Origin: Lachnospiraceae bacterium UBA1683
GTDB lineage: Bacteria; Bacillota; Clostridia; Lachnospirales; Lachnospiraceae
Direction of reading: 5' to 3'
Assembly: GCA_002320245.1 (NCBI GenBank)
Contig: DCKD01000093.1
Span: 1 to 64,000, forward strand
DNA: 64,000 nucleotides
A program made the position numbers and the translations under genes. The notes beneath the pieces are model-generated. The model was not told the DNA's origin, did no database searches, and was given only the letters and a program-made list of their open reading frames with translations. Positions 50,162 through 59,194 of this stretch are shown here, piece by piece. Position 1 is the stretch's first letter. Each line of letters opens with the position of its first letter.

Positions 50162-50944
50162 ATGACAAAGCAAAAAGAACAGGCAGTTGTGGCGTCTCAG
50201 GAGCAGCTTGCGGATGGAATCTTCAGCATGTGGATTCAGACAGAGGCTGCGGAGACTGCGGTGCCGGGGCAGTTTATTTCGATGTATACGAATGATGGAA
50301 GCAAATTGCTTCCGCGTCCAATCAGTATCTGTGAGATTGACAGGGAGAACGGAAGACTCCGTGTAGTTTACCGTGTGACCGGGCAAAATACAGGAACCGA
50401 AATGTTTTCAAAGATGAAAGCGGGGGATGTGATTCCCCTCATCGGACCTTTGGGAAACGGTTTCCCAGTTGAGAAGGCAGCAGGAAAGAAAGCATTTCTT
50501 ATGGGCGGCGGTATCGGAGTACCTCCGATACTGGAACTTGCGCGTCAGATGCAGTGTGAGAAAAAACAGATTGTAGTCGGATACCGGGATGCACAGACAT
50601 TTTTGAAAAAAGAGTTTGAAGAGAACGGCGAAGTGTACATTTCCACAGAGGACGGCAGTGTCGGCACAAAAGGAAATGTCATGGATGCAATCCGGGAGAA
50701 TGCGCTGGAGGCGGACATCATTTACGCCTGCGGGCCTACTCCGATGTTACGTGCAATCAAGCAGTTTGCAGAGAAAAATAACATTGTATGCTACCTTTCT
50801 CTGGAGGAGCGCATGGCATGTGGAATCGGTGCGTGCCTCGCCTGTGTGTGCAAGTCAAAAGAAAAAGACCATCACAGCAATGTGAATAACAAGAGAATCT
50901 GCAAGGATGGTCCGGTATTCTTATCTACGGAGGTGGAAATCTGA
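50162..50944 (+). CDS. pyrK: Dihydroorotate dehydrogenase electron-transfer subunit
   Basis: Couples dihydroorotate oxidation to NAD. The 260-residue protein has a ferredoxin-reductase-like fold: FAD site LLPRPISICEID near residue 48, NAD site GGGIGVPPILELARQM, and a C-terminal 2Fe-2S cluster with cysteines in MACGIGACLACVCKSK and NKRICKDGPVF. The ATG at 50162 after CAGGAGAAAA is preferred; the frame extends upstream and an ATG at 50084 is possible. The TGA overlaps the pyrD ATG by one base, consistent with a PyrDK complex. Confidence 0.95.
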   Translation: MTKQKEQAVVASQEQLADGIFSMWIQTEAAETAVPGQFISMYTNDGSKLLPRPISICEIDRENGRLRVVYRVTGQNTGTEMFSKMKAGDVIPLIGPLGNGFPVEKAAGKKAFLMGGGIGVPPILELARQMQCEKKQIVVGYRDAQTFLKKEFEENGEVYISTEDGSVGTKGNVMDAIRENALEADIIYACGPTPMLRAIKQFAEKNNIVCYLSLEERMACGIGACLACVCKSKEKDHHSNVNNKRICKDGPVFLSTEVEI

Positions 50945-51846
50945 TGGATATGCGAGTAAATATTGCGGGAGTAGAATGGAACAACCCGGTTACAGTGGCG
51001 TCGGGAACCTTTGGCTCCGGCGCCGAGTTTGCAGACTTTGTGGATTTGAACAGGTTGGGAGCAGTTACAACAAAAGGAGTTGCGAACATTCCGTGGCAGG
51101 GAAACCCAACGCCGAGAGTTGCAGAGACATACAGTGGCATGATGAATGCCGTAGGACTGCAGAATCCGGGCATTGATTTGTTCTGTGAAAGAGATATTCC
51201 GTTCCTAAGAAAGTATGATACTAAAATTATTGTAAATGTCTGCGGAAAATCCACGGAAGATTACTGTGAAGTTGTGGAACGCCTGGCAGATGAAGATGTG
51301 GATATGTTGGAAATAAATATTTCCTGCCCGAATGTTAAAGAGGGCGGGATTGCGTTCGGTCAGAATCCAAGAGCGGCAGAGGATATCACAAAGGCGGTGA
51401 AAAAGTATGCAAAGCAGCCGGTGATTATGAAGTTAAGCCCGAATGTCACAAGTATTGCGGAGATGGCAAGGGCAGTCGAGGCGGGCGGAGCAGATGCAGT
51501 TTCCCTGATTAACACGCTGACCGGAATGAAGATCGATATCAACCGGAAGACATTTGTTCTGGCAAATAAAACCGGAGGTGTGTCCGGACCGGCGATTCAT
51601 CCGATTGCAGTCCGTATGGTGTATGAGGCGGCGAACGCAGTGAATGTACCGGTTATCGGTATGGGCGGAATTGCATCGGCAGAGGATGCCATCGAGATGA
51701 TTCTTGCAGGAGCAAGCGCAGTGTCTGTCGGAACTGCAAACTTCTACAATCCGGCGGTAACAATGGAAGTGGCGGACGGAATTGAGAGCTATATGAAACG
51801 GAACGGATTCGAGTCGGTATCCGATATGGTAGGGCTGGTCCGCTGA
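50944..51846 (+). CDS. pyrD: Dihydroorotate dehydrogenase, class 1B catalytic subunit
   Basis: Oxidises dihydroorotate to orotate with FMN, together with PyrK. 300 residues: NPVTVASGTFGSGAEFADFVDL, VVNVCGKSTEDYC, LEINISCPNVKEGG with the catalytic cysteine region, PVIMKLSPNVTSI, and GMGGIASAEDAIEMILAGASAVSVGTANF phosphate site. Complete family length. Overlaps pyrK by one base. Confidence 0.97.
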   Translation: MDMRVNIAGVEWNNPVTVASGTFGSGAEFADFVDLNRLGAVTTKGVANIPWQGNPTPRVAETYSGMMNAVGLQNPGIDLFCERDIPFLRKYDTKIIVNVCGKSTEDYCEVVERLADEDVDMLEINISCPNVKEGGIAFGQNPRAAEDITKAVKKYAKQPVIMKLSPNVTSIAEMARAVEAGGADAVSLINTLTGMKIDINRKTFVLANKTGGVSGPAIHPIAVRMVYEAANAVNVPVIGMGGIASAEDAIEMILAGASAVSVGTANFYNPAVTMEVADGIESYMKRNGFESVSDMVGLVR

Positions 51847-51927
51847 AAATGCGGATCGGCGATTTCTGTTTGAACCGAAACCGCAGAGTCAGGGATGTCC
51901 TGCGGAGGACAGATCCGGAGGTAACCT

Positions 51928-51981
51928 ATGAAGGAGGAACGGGCGGTCATGAATGAGAGTTCCGGGAGCGGTATATTATAA
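51928..51981 (+). CDS. Possible 17-codon leader peptide upstream of cdd
   Basis: ATG AAG GAG begins a short frame (MKEERAVMNESSGSGIL) behind a strong CGGAGGT site six to seven bases upstream. It ends 53 bases before the cdd ATG. A hairpin CCGCA...TGCGG lies just before it at about 51880-51905. There is no homology argument; it could be a chance frame or a regulatory leader. Confidence 0.3.
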   Translation: MKEERAVMNESSGSGIL

Positions 51982-52034
51982 AAGAACCGGATTGGCTCCC
52001 GCTTGGGACAGCTTAATGACAGGAGAATGATAAA

Positions 52035-52469
52035 ATGGATGAAAAGTATCTTATTGAACAGGCATATAAGGCAAGGGAGGCAGCGTACACCCCTTATTCG
52101 GGATTTCAGGTAGGAGCGGCGCTCCTCACAAAGACGGGAAAGCTCTATCTGGGATGCAATATCGAAAATGCAGCCTTTGGACCGACGAACTGTGCGGAGC
52201 GCACTGCATTCTTCAAAGCAGTGTCCGAAGGGGAGCGCGAATTTGAAGGAATTGCAATCGTCGGGGGAAAAGCAGGTGAGCGGATCGGGGAGATGTGTGC
52301 GCCATGTGGCGTGTGCAGGCAGGTGATGCATGAATTCTGCAATCCGGAAACCTTCTATATCATACTGGAAGACGGTAACGGTGGATATAGAAAATATTTG
52401 TTGAAAGAACTTCTTCCGTTTGGGTTTGGCCCGGAAAACCTGAAGTCAAATGCCCCGCAGGAAAGCTGA
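52035..52469 (+). CDS. cdd: Cytidine deaminase
   Basis: Deaminates cytidine and deoxycytidine to uridine forms in pyrimidine salvage. A 144-residue zinc enzyme: YTPYSGFQVGAALLT, GCNIENAAFGPTNCAERTAFFKAVSEG with one zinc cysteine and the catalytic glutamate, and APCGVCRQVMHEFC with the other two cysteines. Ribosome binding site CAGGAG. Its place inside a pyr biosynthesis cluster combines salvage with de novo synthesis. Confidence 0.96.
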   Translation: MDEKYLIEQAYKAREAAYTPYSGFQVGAALLTKTGKLYLGCNIENAAFGPTNCAERTAFFKAVSEGEREFEGIAIVGGKAGERIGEMCAPCGVCRQVMHEFCNPETFYIILEDGNGGYRKYLLKELLPFGFGPENLKSNAPQES

Positions 52470-52563
52470 CGTGGCAGGGTAGTTGTTATTATGCGGCAGG
52501 TTCTTTTAAAAGATCATTCATGCACTATGTTATAAAATGAAAAATCCATAATATCTACCTCGC

Positions 52564-52596
52564 AGACAAGGTGTCAGGAATGTTGACACCTTGTCT
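52564..52596. terminator. Hairpin after cdd
   Basis: AGACAAGGTGTCA, loop GGAATGT, TGACACCTTGTCT: 13 perfect pairs. No proper T tract follows on either side, so termination strength is uncertain. Confidence 0.65.
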
Positions 52597-52843
52597 ATGA
52601 TATGAAATTAATTTCTAAAAAATATATTCAACATAAGTTGTCTTTCGGCGGTAGCCGGAGCTGTGTATGCTCTAAATAATGTCAGACTAAGAATTGACGC
52701 GAACAACTTTGAATAGGTTCGAAATAAGAGAAGGTTCTATGATTTCCAGTCAAATTACTGAATTGAAAATCCCTGTCATGTGTGGTAAAATTGAGAAGAA
52801 ATTTAATAGTTCTTTTTTCGGTTTTGCCAGGAAAGGAGGCAGT

Positions 52844-52900
52844 GATGGGAAAATCGCTTAACGGGACAGCAGTGGAGAAATTCGGACAAAGGTGTAGTTG
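52844..52900 (+). CDS. Possible 18-codon leader peptide upstream of pyrE
   Basis: ATG GGA AAA begins a frame MGKSLNGTAVEKFGQRCS behind GGAAAGGAGGCAGTG, a very strong ribosome binding site. It ends 89 bases before pyrE, and small hairpins fall between. A coupled leader that senses pyrimidine levels, as the rph-pyrE leader does in enterics, is conceivable, but no U-rich pause/terminator pair is clear. Confidence 0.35.
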
Positions 52901-52989
52901 AGCTGCAATTGTGTAAAAGTGGCGCAGCAGGGAATAAAAATAGAAAGAAAGGGCAGGAAAAGCCCGTAAATACGGAGGCATAAGAAGAT

Positions 52990-53667
52990 ATGGAAGCATA
53001 TAAACAGGAATTTATTAAATTTATGGTAGAGAGCAATGTGCTCAAATTTGGCGACTTTACGTTAAAAAGCGGAAGGAAATCTCCGTTTTTTATGAATGCA
53101 GGCGCATATGTGACAGGAACACAGCTTCGCAGATTGGGTGAGTATTACGCAAAGGCGATCCATGACAATTACGGTTTGGATTTTGATGTGCTCTTTGGAC
53201 CTGCATACAAGGGAATTCCGTTGTCTGTCGCTACTACAATGGCAATCAGCGAGCTGTACGGAAAAGACATCCGTTACTGCTCTAACAGAAAAGAAGTGAA
53301 AGACCATGGAGATACCGGAATCCTGCTTGGAAGCAAATTGCAGGACGGCGACCGCGTTGTAATCATCGAGGATGTTACAACATCCGGAAAATCCATCGAA
53401 GAAACATTTCCAATCCTGAAAGGCCAGGCGGATGTGGAAGTGAAAGGGCTGATGGTTTCCCTGAACCGTATGGAAGTAGGAAAAGGCGGCGAGAAGTGCG
53501 CGTTGGATGAGATTAAAGAGTTATACGGATTTGATACTGCTGCTATTGTGACAATGGACGAAGTCGTAGAGTGCCTGTATAATAAAGAATGTAATGGAAA
53601 AGTTGTCATTGATGATACATTAAAAGCAGCCATTGACGCATATTATGAAACATACGGAGCAAAATAA
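52990..53667 (+). CDS. pyrE: Orotate phosphoribosyltransferase
   Basis: Joins orotate to PRPP to form OMP, the substrate of PyrF. A 225-residue type I PRTase: LKSGRKSPFFMNAGAYVTG, YCSNRKEVKDHGDTG flexible loop, and VVIIEDVTTSGKSIEET, the PRPP-binding signature. AGGCATAAGAAGAT precedes the ATG. It closes the pyr cluster after a 520-base gap. Confidence 0.97.
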   Translation: MEAYKQEFIKFMVESNVLKFGDFTLKSGRKSPFFMNAGAYVTGTQLRRLGEYYAKAIHDNYGLDFDVLFGPAYKGIPLSVATTMAISELYGKDIRYCSNRKEVKDHGDTGILLGSKLQDGDRVVIIEDVTTSGKSIEETFPILKGQADVEVKGLMVSLNRMEVGKGGEKCALDEIKELYGFDTAAIVTMDEVVECLYNKECNGKVVIDDTLKAAIDAYYETYGAK

Positions 53668-53681
53668 GAGGAGGCTTTTTC

Positions 53682-53831
53682 ATGGAGAGAATATATAAAA
53701 CCATGACATCTGCAGGAGCGGCAAGTATTGCACTTGGGATTGTTGTCGTGGTAACGGGGATTGCGGCAGGAATTCTTGCGATTGTAAGCGGGGCAAGGCT
53801 TTTGAATGGACGCAAGGAAATTACGTTCTAA
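53682..53831 (+). CDS. Small single- or double-pass membrane protein, 49 aa
   Basis: Starts 14 bases after pyrE with AGAGGAGG as ribosome binding site. The product begins MERIYKTMTSAGAASIALG, is strongly hydrophobic through VVVVTGIAAGILAIVSGARLL, and ends NGRKEITF. The ribosome binding site, the conserved-looking glycine/alanine pattern and the positive residues around the hydrophobic part argue that it is real. Function unknown; I believe similar short proteins follow pyrE in related Lachnospiraceae, but that is from memory. Confidence 0.7.
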   Translation: MERIYKTMTSAGAASIALGIVVVVTGIAAGILAIVSGARLLNGRKEITF

Positions 53832-53857
53832 TCAATATAGTTCGAGGGTGTAATGAT

Positions 53858-54331
53858 TTGAGTAACAGACGAACAAAAAGACTCCGTGCATTCGGGAAGA
53901 TTTTATTTGTATTTTATCTCGCATTTTTAATTTACTTCCTGCTGTTTTCAGACTGGTACGGACGCACGGGGACAGAAGAGTACCAGTATAATCTGGAGCT
54001 GTTTAAAGAGATAAAGCGTTTTTGGAAATACCGGGAGGAACTTGGTGCCTTCGCGGTATTTACCAATTTATTCGGGAATATTCTGATTTTTGTGCCTTAT
54101 GGATTTTTTATCGCGATGGCGAGTAAATTCCGGGGCTTTTTTAAGACCGTCTGCTCAGGGTTTCTTTTAAGCCTGTGCGTGGAAGTGTTTCAGCTTTTGA
54201 CAAGGGTTGGAAGTTTTGATGTCGATGACCTTTTTTTGAATACAATCGGAGGGGCAGTCGGATATATTATATTTTTGATATGTAATGCAATAAGGAGAAA
54301 ACACGATGTTCGGAAACAAAAAAAGCGCTGA
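53858..54331 (+). CDS. VanZ-family membrane protein
   Basis: A 157-residue membrane protein resembling VanZ (PF04892), linked to teicoplanin-type glycopeptide resistance in some bacteria. Four helices: FGKILFVFYLAFLIYFLLFSDW, FTNLFGNILIFVPYGFFIAMA with the family motif NLxGNILLFxPxG, VCSGFLLSLCVEVFQ, and DLFLNTIGGAVGYIIFLI with the conserved DxxxNTxGxxxG. The start appears to be TTG, with GAGGGTG six bases upstream; no ATG fits. Overlaps the next gene by 26 bases. Confidence 0.88.
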   Translation: MSNRRTKRLRAFGKILFVFYLAFLIYFLLFSDWYGRTGTEEYQYNLELFKEIKRFWKYREELGAFAVFTNLFGNILIFVPYGFFIAMASKFRGFFKTVCSGFLLSLCVEVFQLLTRVGSFDVDDLFLNTIGGAVGYIIFLICNAIRRKHDVRKQKKR

Positions 54332-54671
54332 GATGAGACGCTTGGAAAAAGAACGGAAGAAATATGGAAAATACGGACAGATACAGATGAAGCATTCTCG
54401 TATGGGGGTGTATTCCTGCTGGTATGCCGGCGTTTCCCTTGTCATGTTTCTGGCGGCGGTTTTTGCGGCATTTGTAAAACACGGGGAGTCCGCAGGATTC
54501 ACCGGAGGAATGGGAATCTTATCCATTGTCCTCGCGGCACTTGGAATACGGACCTCAAAAAAGGGACTGCGGGAGCGGGAGCGGAATTATATTACCTGTA
54601 GGATTGGGATGGCAGTGAATATCATAATCCTGTTTTTCCTGATTGTAATATTTATAGGAGGTCTGATGTAG
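54306..54671 (+). CDS. DUF6142-like three-helix membrane protein
   Basis: A 121-residue protein: a basic, charged N-terminus (KKSAEMRRLEKERKKYGKYG), then three hydrophobic helices (YSCWYAGVSLVMFLAAVFAAFV, GGMGILSIVLAALGI, MAVNIIILFFLIVIFIGGLM). The pattern fits DUF6142, a family of unknown function that I associate with neighbours like the next gene. RBS AAGGAG lies within the vanZ-like gene. The stop touches the next ATG directly. Confidence 0.72.
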   Translation: MFGNKKSAEMRRLEKERKKYGKYGQIQMKHSRMGVYSCWYAGVSLVMFLAAVFAAFVKHGESAGFTGGMGILSIVLAALGIRTSKKGLRERERNYITCRIGMAVNIIILFFLIVIFIGGLM

Positions 54672-56747
54672 ATGGCAGAAAGTGTATGGCAGAAAGAAAG
54701 GAACGAGGCGTGTGCCGAGCGGCATGAGCTTACGATTGAACGGATGAAACAGATGGCAGTCGAGCAGATGAAGACTGTACGGTTTCAGCCGTATTTCGAG
54801 GAAATGGCGATGTTTATGCTAGAGCTGGAGTCTGTCCGTAAAAAGGTGGAAGACGGTTCTTTTGAGATGCTTAGTCTGGAAAAAATGCAGGAAATGAACC
54901 GGATTCTTTATGCAGATATCCTGCCAAAGCGTTATGAGGGCAGCTATGCAAATCCTGTCCGGGCAGTGAAAATATTGGGTGAAGAGTACGGACAGCTCCT
55001 GAGTTTTCTCTATGCGGAACTTCGCGGCGGGATTCCGTATGCATTTGAAAACCGGAAAGATTACCTGACGATTCTCAATGAGCTTCTGGTTGAAGTATAT
55101 ACCTGTTTTGAGGAGGAGCTGCCGGAAGTGAAGAATGTCCGGGAGATTCTTTACTGGTATGCCAGCGATTACAGCGATGTTTTTCTGACAGACCGGATTG
55201 AAGAGCAGCTCTATCCGGAGTATTCCTTTGCCGCAGACATCATCTGCGAGGCGGATTTGGATGACGTCCGGTATCTCTATCGGTTCGGGGAGTATATTAC
55301 AGAAAATGAACTTGGAACAGCAAGGCATCTGCAAAGCCTGCCGCAGGAAACATTGCAGAAGATGGCAGACGTTTACACGGAGGGTTATCGGATTGGATTT
55401 GTAAATACAGGAAAGGATTTGTCAAAAAAATCCGTGGTCAATATTCGTTACAGCCTTGGCTTTGAGCGTGTGGTGCGTCTGGCAATCGAAAATTTCCGTA
55501 AAATGGGACTGAAGCCGGTGATTTACCGTGTGGCATCCAGTGTAATTACAAAACGGGAGCAGTTTAAAATCGGCTTTTACGGCGCAGTTGCAAATCCACA
55601 GTATGACTATGACCATCGTTCCGATCAGGCATTGTTTATGGACAAACGGTATATTGAGCGGAAACTGGATGTGCTGAAAAATGTATACGAGAAGAATCAA
55701 GAACAGGCAGCACAGATGGCAGGTCCGGCAGTGATGGAGATATTCGGGGAGAAACCGTTTTCTCCGGAAGCGAAGGCAGAGGCTCCGTCTTATACGGAGG
55801 CACAGAGAAACCTGAATTTGCTTTATGACAGTAAATCCGGACAGATTACGAACCAGTATATCAAAGGGGAAGAGCGCAGTTTTACGATTATCGCTTATCC
55901 GATACCGGAGATTGGTGCACAATATCGGGAAATCTTTGATGCGGTTATCCGTATCAACACATTGGACGCGAAGCTTTACGGGAAAGTCCAGCAGACGATG
56001 ATTGACGCGTTGGATCAGGGAGAGTACGTGCACATACTCGGAAAAAACGGGAATCTGACGGATTTGAAAGTACAGCTTTATAAGCTTGGCAACCCGGAGC
56101 GGGAGACCATTTTTGAAAACTGTGTTGCGGATGTCAACATTCCGGTTGGAGAAGTATTTACCTCTCCGGTGCTGGAAGGGACAAACGGAACGCTGTTTGT
56201 CAGCAAAGTATATCTGAACGGTTTGCAGTTCCGGAATCTGAAAATTACATTTCAGGATGGGATGATTGCGGACTATACATGCACCAATTTTGAAAGTGAA
56301 GAAGAAAATAAGAAGTACATTTCAGATAACGTACTGCACAATCATCAGACACTTCCGCTGGGTGAATTTGCAATCGGAACAAACACAACTGCATATGTGA
56401 CCGGAAAGAAATATCAGATTGAGGACAAGATGCCGATTCTGATTGCCGAAAAGACCGGACCACATTTTGCAGTGGGAGACACCTGCTATAGCTGGAGTGA
56501 GGACATCAAAGTGTACAATCCAGACGGGAAAGAAATCGTTGCGCGGGACAATTCCGTGTCCGTTTTGCGCAAGGAAGATGTGGGAAAAGCATACTTCCAG
56601 TGCCACACAGATATAACCATACCTTATGAAGAGTTAGAAGAAATAAGTGTAGTGACAAAGACCGGAAAAAATATTATACTATTGAGAGATGGAAGGTTCG
56701 TACTCCCGGGAACGGAAGTATTAAACGAACCCCTTGATGAAATGTAA
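54672..56747 (+). CDS. M29-type aminopeptidase with a long N-terminal domain
   Basis: A 691-residue protein. Residues about 300-691 resemble the M29 metallo-aminopeptidases (AmpS/AmpT): FTIIAYPIPEIGAQYREIFDAVIRINT, NVPVGEVFTSP-like NIPVGEVFTSPVLEGTNG with a metal glutamate, TLPLGEFAIGTNTTAYV with a second glutamate, and LIAEKTGPHFAVGDTCYSWSED, where H and D ligands are expected. Residues 1-300 are helical and not typical of the family. The last 90 residues form a beta-rich tail. The N-terminal half may dock the membrane neighbours. The gene is fused by position to the DUF6142-like gene (no spacer). Confidence 0.85.
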   Translation: MAESVWQKERNEACAERHELTIERMKQMAVEQMKTVRFQPYFEEMAMFMLELESVRKKVEDGSFEMLSLEKMQEMNRILYADILPKRYEGSYANPVRAVKILGEEYGQLLSFLYAELRGGIPYAFENRKDYLTILNELLVEVYTCFEEELPEVKNVREILYWYASDYSDVFLTDRIEEQLYPEYSFAADIICEADLDDVRYLYRFGEYITENELGTARHLQSLPQETLQKMADVYTEGYRIGFVNTGKDLSKKSVVNIRYSLGFERVVRLAIENFRKMGLKPVIYRVASSVITKREQFKIGFYGAVANPQYDYDHRSDQALFMDKRYIERKLDVLKNVYEKNQEQAAQMAGPAVMEIFGEKPFSPEAKAEAPSYTEAQRNLNLLYDSKSGQITNQYIKGEERSFTIIAYPIPEIGAQYREIFDAVIRINTLDAKLYGKVQQTMIDALDQGEYVHILGKNGNLTDLKVQLYKLGNPERETIFENCVADVNIPVGEVFTSPVLEGTNGTLFVSKVYLNGLQFRNLKITFQDGMIADYTCTNFESEEENKKYISDNVLHNHQTLPLGEFAIGTNTTAYVTGKKYQIEDKMPILIAEKTGPHFAVGDTCYSWSEDIKVYNPDGKEIVARDNSVSVLRKEDVGKAYFQCHTDITIPYEELEEISVVTKTGKNIILLRDGRFVLPGTEVLNEPLDEM

Positions 56748-56808
56748 CAGGGACGGCTGAAAGTGACGTAACGTAGACAGCCCGCCAGAGCGAGTGAAGT
56801 GACGCAAC

Positions 56809-56848
56809 GGGGACAGTTCTCCTGAGCGGAGTGAAGGTGACTGTCCCC
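56809..56848. repeat. Diverged GGGACAGTCCC-family repeat
   Basis: GGGGACAGT (56809-56817) and ACTGTCCCC (56840-56848) face each other around a 22-base loop (TCTCCTGAGCGGAGTGAAGGTG). Upstream, GCCAGAGCGAGTGAAGTGACG resembles the loop, suggesting an internal partial duplication. It lies 62 bases after the M29 gene. Confidence 0.75.
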
Positions 56849-56988
56849 GTGGAAGCAGGGGAGAACCCAGAAGGAAATAAGAAGGGTAAGGATGGCTGCC
56901 CCATGAAAACAAAAAACGCAAAAGCGCTCGTTCCCGGAGAAACAAGAAACAATTCTACAAGTGATAAATAAAGAAAGGTGGATGTGAG

Positions 56989-57489
56989 ATGCCAAAAGTA
57001 GGAATCGTAATGGGCAGCGACTCAGACCTCAAGGTGATGAGCAAAGCGGCCAAGATACTGGAAAAGTTTGGAATTGATTATGAGATGACAATTATCTCGG
57101 CGCACCGGGAACCGGATGTGTTCTTTGAGTGGGCAAAGGGAGCCGAGGAGAGAGGGGTAAAAGTAATTATTGCAGGAGCAGGTATGGCAGCACATCTTCC
57201 GGGAATGTGTGCAGCGTTATTCCCAATGCCGGTTGTCGGAGTACCACTTTCCGGAAGCAAGCTGGATGGAATGGATGCAGTGTACTCCATTATGCAGATG
57301 CCGCCGGGAGTTCCGGTTGCGACAGTTGCAATTGACGGAGGCATGAACGCTGCAATTATGGCGGCTAGGATTCTGGCAGTGTCCGATACAGAACTGCTTG
57401 ACAGGCTCAAAGCATACACAGTTGAGATGAAAGAGACAGTACAGGCAAAGGCAGCAAGGCTGGACGAAGTCGGATACGAAGCCTATTAA
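56989..57489 (+). CDS. purE: N5-carboxyaminoimidazole ribonucleotide mutase, PurE class I
   Basis: Moves the carboxyl group in purine synthesis to make CAIR. A 166-residue flavodoxin-like octamer subunit: VGIVMGSDSDLKVMSKAAKILEKFG, SAHREPDVFFEWA with the catalytic histidine, IAGAGMAAHLPGM, and GVPLSGSKLDGMDAVYSIMQMPPGVPVATV in pattern. RBS AAAGGTGG. First gene of the pur cluster. Confidence 0.97.
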   Translation: MPKVGIVMGSDSDLKVMSKAAKILEKFGIDYEMTIISAHREPDVFFEWAKGAEERGVKVIIAGAGMAAHLPGMCAALFPMPVVGVPLSGSKLDGMDAVYSIMQMPPGVPVATVAIDGGMNAAIMAARILAVSDTELLDRLKAYTVEMKETVQAKAARLDEVGYEAY

Positions 57490-57531
57490 ATGTAACCCCT
57501 TTGAAAAATACATATATAGAGGAGAATAAAC

Positions 57532-58563
57532 ATGGGTATGGATTATAAGAACGCGGGTGTTGATATTGAGGCCGGTTACAAGTCGGTGGAGCTGATGAAA
57601 GAACATGTAAAGAAAACAATGCGCCCGGAGGTTCTCGGCGGACTAGGAGGATTTTCCGGTGCATTTTCACTGGCGAAGATTAAAGAGATGGAAGAGCCGG
57701 TATTAATGTCAGGTACAGACGGATGTGGCACAAAAGTAAAGCTGGCGATGCTTATGGACAAGCATGATACAATCGGTATCGATGCAGTGGCAATGTGCGT
57801 CAACGATATTGCATGTGCAGGCGGAGAACCTTTATTTTTCCTTGATTATATTGCGTGTGGGAAAAACTATCCTGAAAAAATCGCTGCTATCGTAAGCGGT
57901 GTGGCAGAAGGCTGTCTGCAGTCAGGAGCAGCGTTAATCGGCGGGGAAACGGCGGAACATCCGGGACTGATGCCGGAAGATGAATATGATCTTGCCGGAT
58001 TTGCGGTAGGTGTATGTGATAAAAAAGAGATGATTACCGGGGAAGACTTAGAGGACAGAGATGTGCTGATTGGTATGGCGTCGTCAGGAGTACACAGCAA
58101 TGGATTCTCTCTTGTAAGAAAAGTGTTTGAGATGACAAAAGAATCTCTGGAAACCTATTATGATAGCCTGGGATGTACATTGGGCGAGGCTCTTCTGACT
58201 CCGACTAAGATTTATGTAAAGGCGCTCCGAGGCATCAAGGATGCAGGTGTGGCAATCAAAGCGTGCAGCCACATCACAGGGGGCGGATTCTATGAGAATA
58301 TTCCGCGGATGCTGAAAGACGGAACACACGCGGTAGTAAAAAAAGACAGCTATCCGATTCCACCAATCTTTGACCTTCTTGCAGAGACGGGCAAGATTGA
58401 AGAACAGATGATGTACAATACATTCAACATGGGACTTGGCATGGTTATGGCAGTGAACCCGGCAGATGTGGATAAGGCAATGGAGGCAATTAAGGCAGCA
58501 GGCGAGACTCCATATGTAGTAGGACACATTGAGGCAGGGGAAAAAGGAGTCACTTTATGTTAA
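57532..58563 (+). CDS. purM: Phosphoribosylformylglycinamidine cyclo-ligase
   Basis: Makes AIR from FGAM with ATP. 343 residues: [88 protein letters not shown], and the C-terminal [19 protein letters not shown]. Complete. RBS GAGGAG. Its end overlaps purN by seven bases, so both are coupled. Confidence 0.97.
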   Translation: MGMDYKNAGVDIEAGYKSVELMKEHVKKTMRPEVLGGLGGFSGAFSLAKIKEMEEPVLMSGTDGCGTKVKLAMLMDKHDTIGIDAVAMCVNDIACAGGEPLFFLDYIACGKNYPEKIAAIVSGVAEGCLQSGAALIGGETAEHPGLMPEDEYDLAGFAVGVCDKKEMITGEDLEDRDVLIGMASSGVHSNGFSLVRKVFEMTKESLETYYDSLGCTLGEALLTPTKIYVKALRGIKDAGVAIKACSHITGGGFYENIPRMLKDGTHAVVKKDSYPIPPIFDLLAETGKIEEQMMYNTFNMGLGMVMAVNPADVDKAMEAIKAAGETPYVVGHIEAGEKGVTLC

Positions 58564-59183
58564 AAGTATTGGTTATGGTATCCGGCGGAGGAACAAACCT
58601 ACAGGCGATAATTGACGGCGTAGAGAATGGCATGATTACAAATACGGAGATTGTCGGAGTCATCAGTAACAATAAAAATGCATATGCGCTGGAACGTGCC
58701 AGAAAGCACGGAATCCCTGCAAAATGCATTTCCCCGAAAGCGTTTGAAAACAGGGATCTATTTAACGAAAAATTATTGGAAGAGGTTCATGCATTTCACC
58801 CAGATTTAATTGTACTGGCAGGGTTTCTTGTGGTAATACCGCCTGCAATGATTGCAGCATATCGTAACCGAATGATTAATGTCCACCCTTCTTTGATTCC
58901 GTCATTCTGCGGAACCGGATATTATGGATTGAAGGTACATGAAGCAGCGTTGGCACGCGGTGTGAAGGTGGCCGGTGCAACGGTACATTTTGTGGATGAG
59001 GGAACCGATACCGGTCCGATTATTCTACAGAAGGCAGTGGAAGTACGGCAGGGAGATACCCCGGAGGTACTGCAGCGCAGAGTCATGGAGCAGGCAGAGT
59101 GGAAGATTGTGCCGGAGGCAATTGACCTGATTGCAAACGGGAAAGTCAAAGTAGAAAACGGAAAAACAATCATTGAGAGATAA
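58557..59183 (+). CDS. purN: Phosphoribosylglycinamide formyltransferase
   Basis: Transfers a formyl group from 10-formyl-THF to GAR. 208 residues: [52 protein letters not shown], and [26 protein letters not shown] with the catalytic N/H, then [15 protein letters not shown] with the catalytic aspartate. Full length. Overlaps the purM end. Confidence 0.97.
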   Translation: MLKVLVMVSGGGTNLQAIIDGVENGMITNTEIVGVISNNKNAYALERARKHGIPAKCISPKAFENRDLFNEKLLEEVHAFHPDLIVLAGFLVVIPPAMIAAYRNRMINVHPSLIPSFCGTGYYGLKVHEAALARGVKVAGATVHFVDEGTDTGPIILQKAVEVRQGDTPEVLQRRVMEQAEWKIVPEAIDLIANGKVKVENGKTIIER

Positions 59184-59194
59184 GTGGATTGAAT

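Larger units (their letters stand above)
52470..52989. other. Intergenic region between cdd and pyrE
   Basis: It contains a 13-bp hairpin (52564-52596), an AT-rich stretch, a 18-codon frame with strong ribosome binding site (52844-52900), and two small hairpins just before pyrE (GCTGC...GCAGC near 52904-52930; GGGCAGGAAAAGCCC at 52952-52966). No other gene seen. The layout suggests pyrE has its own promoter or a leader-based control. Confidence 0.5.

Noticed and set aside
56748..56988. Purine riboswitch or PurR box ahead of purE
   Set aside because: No conserved purine aptamer core or PurR box pair recognised; the region holds only the diverged repeat and short direct repeats.
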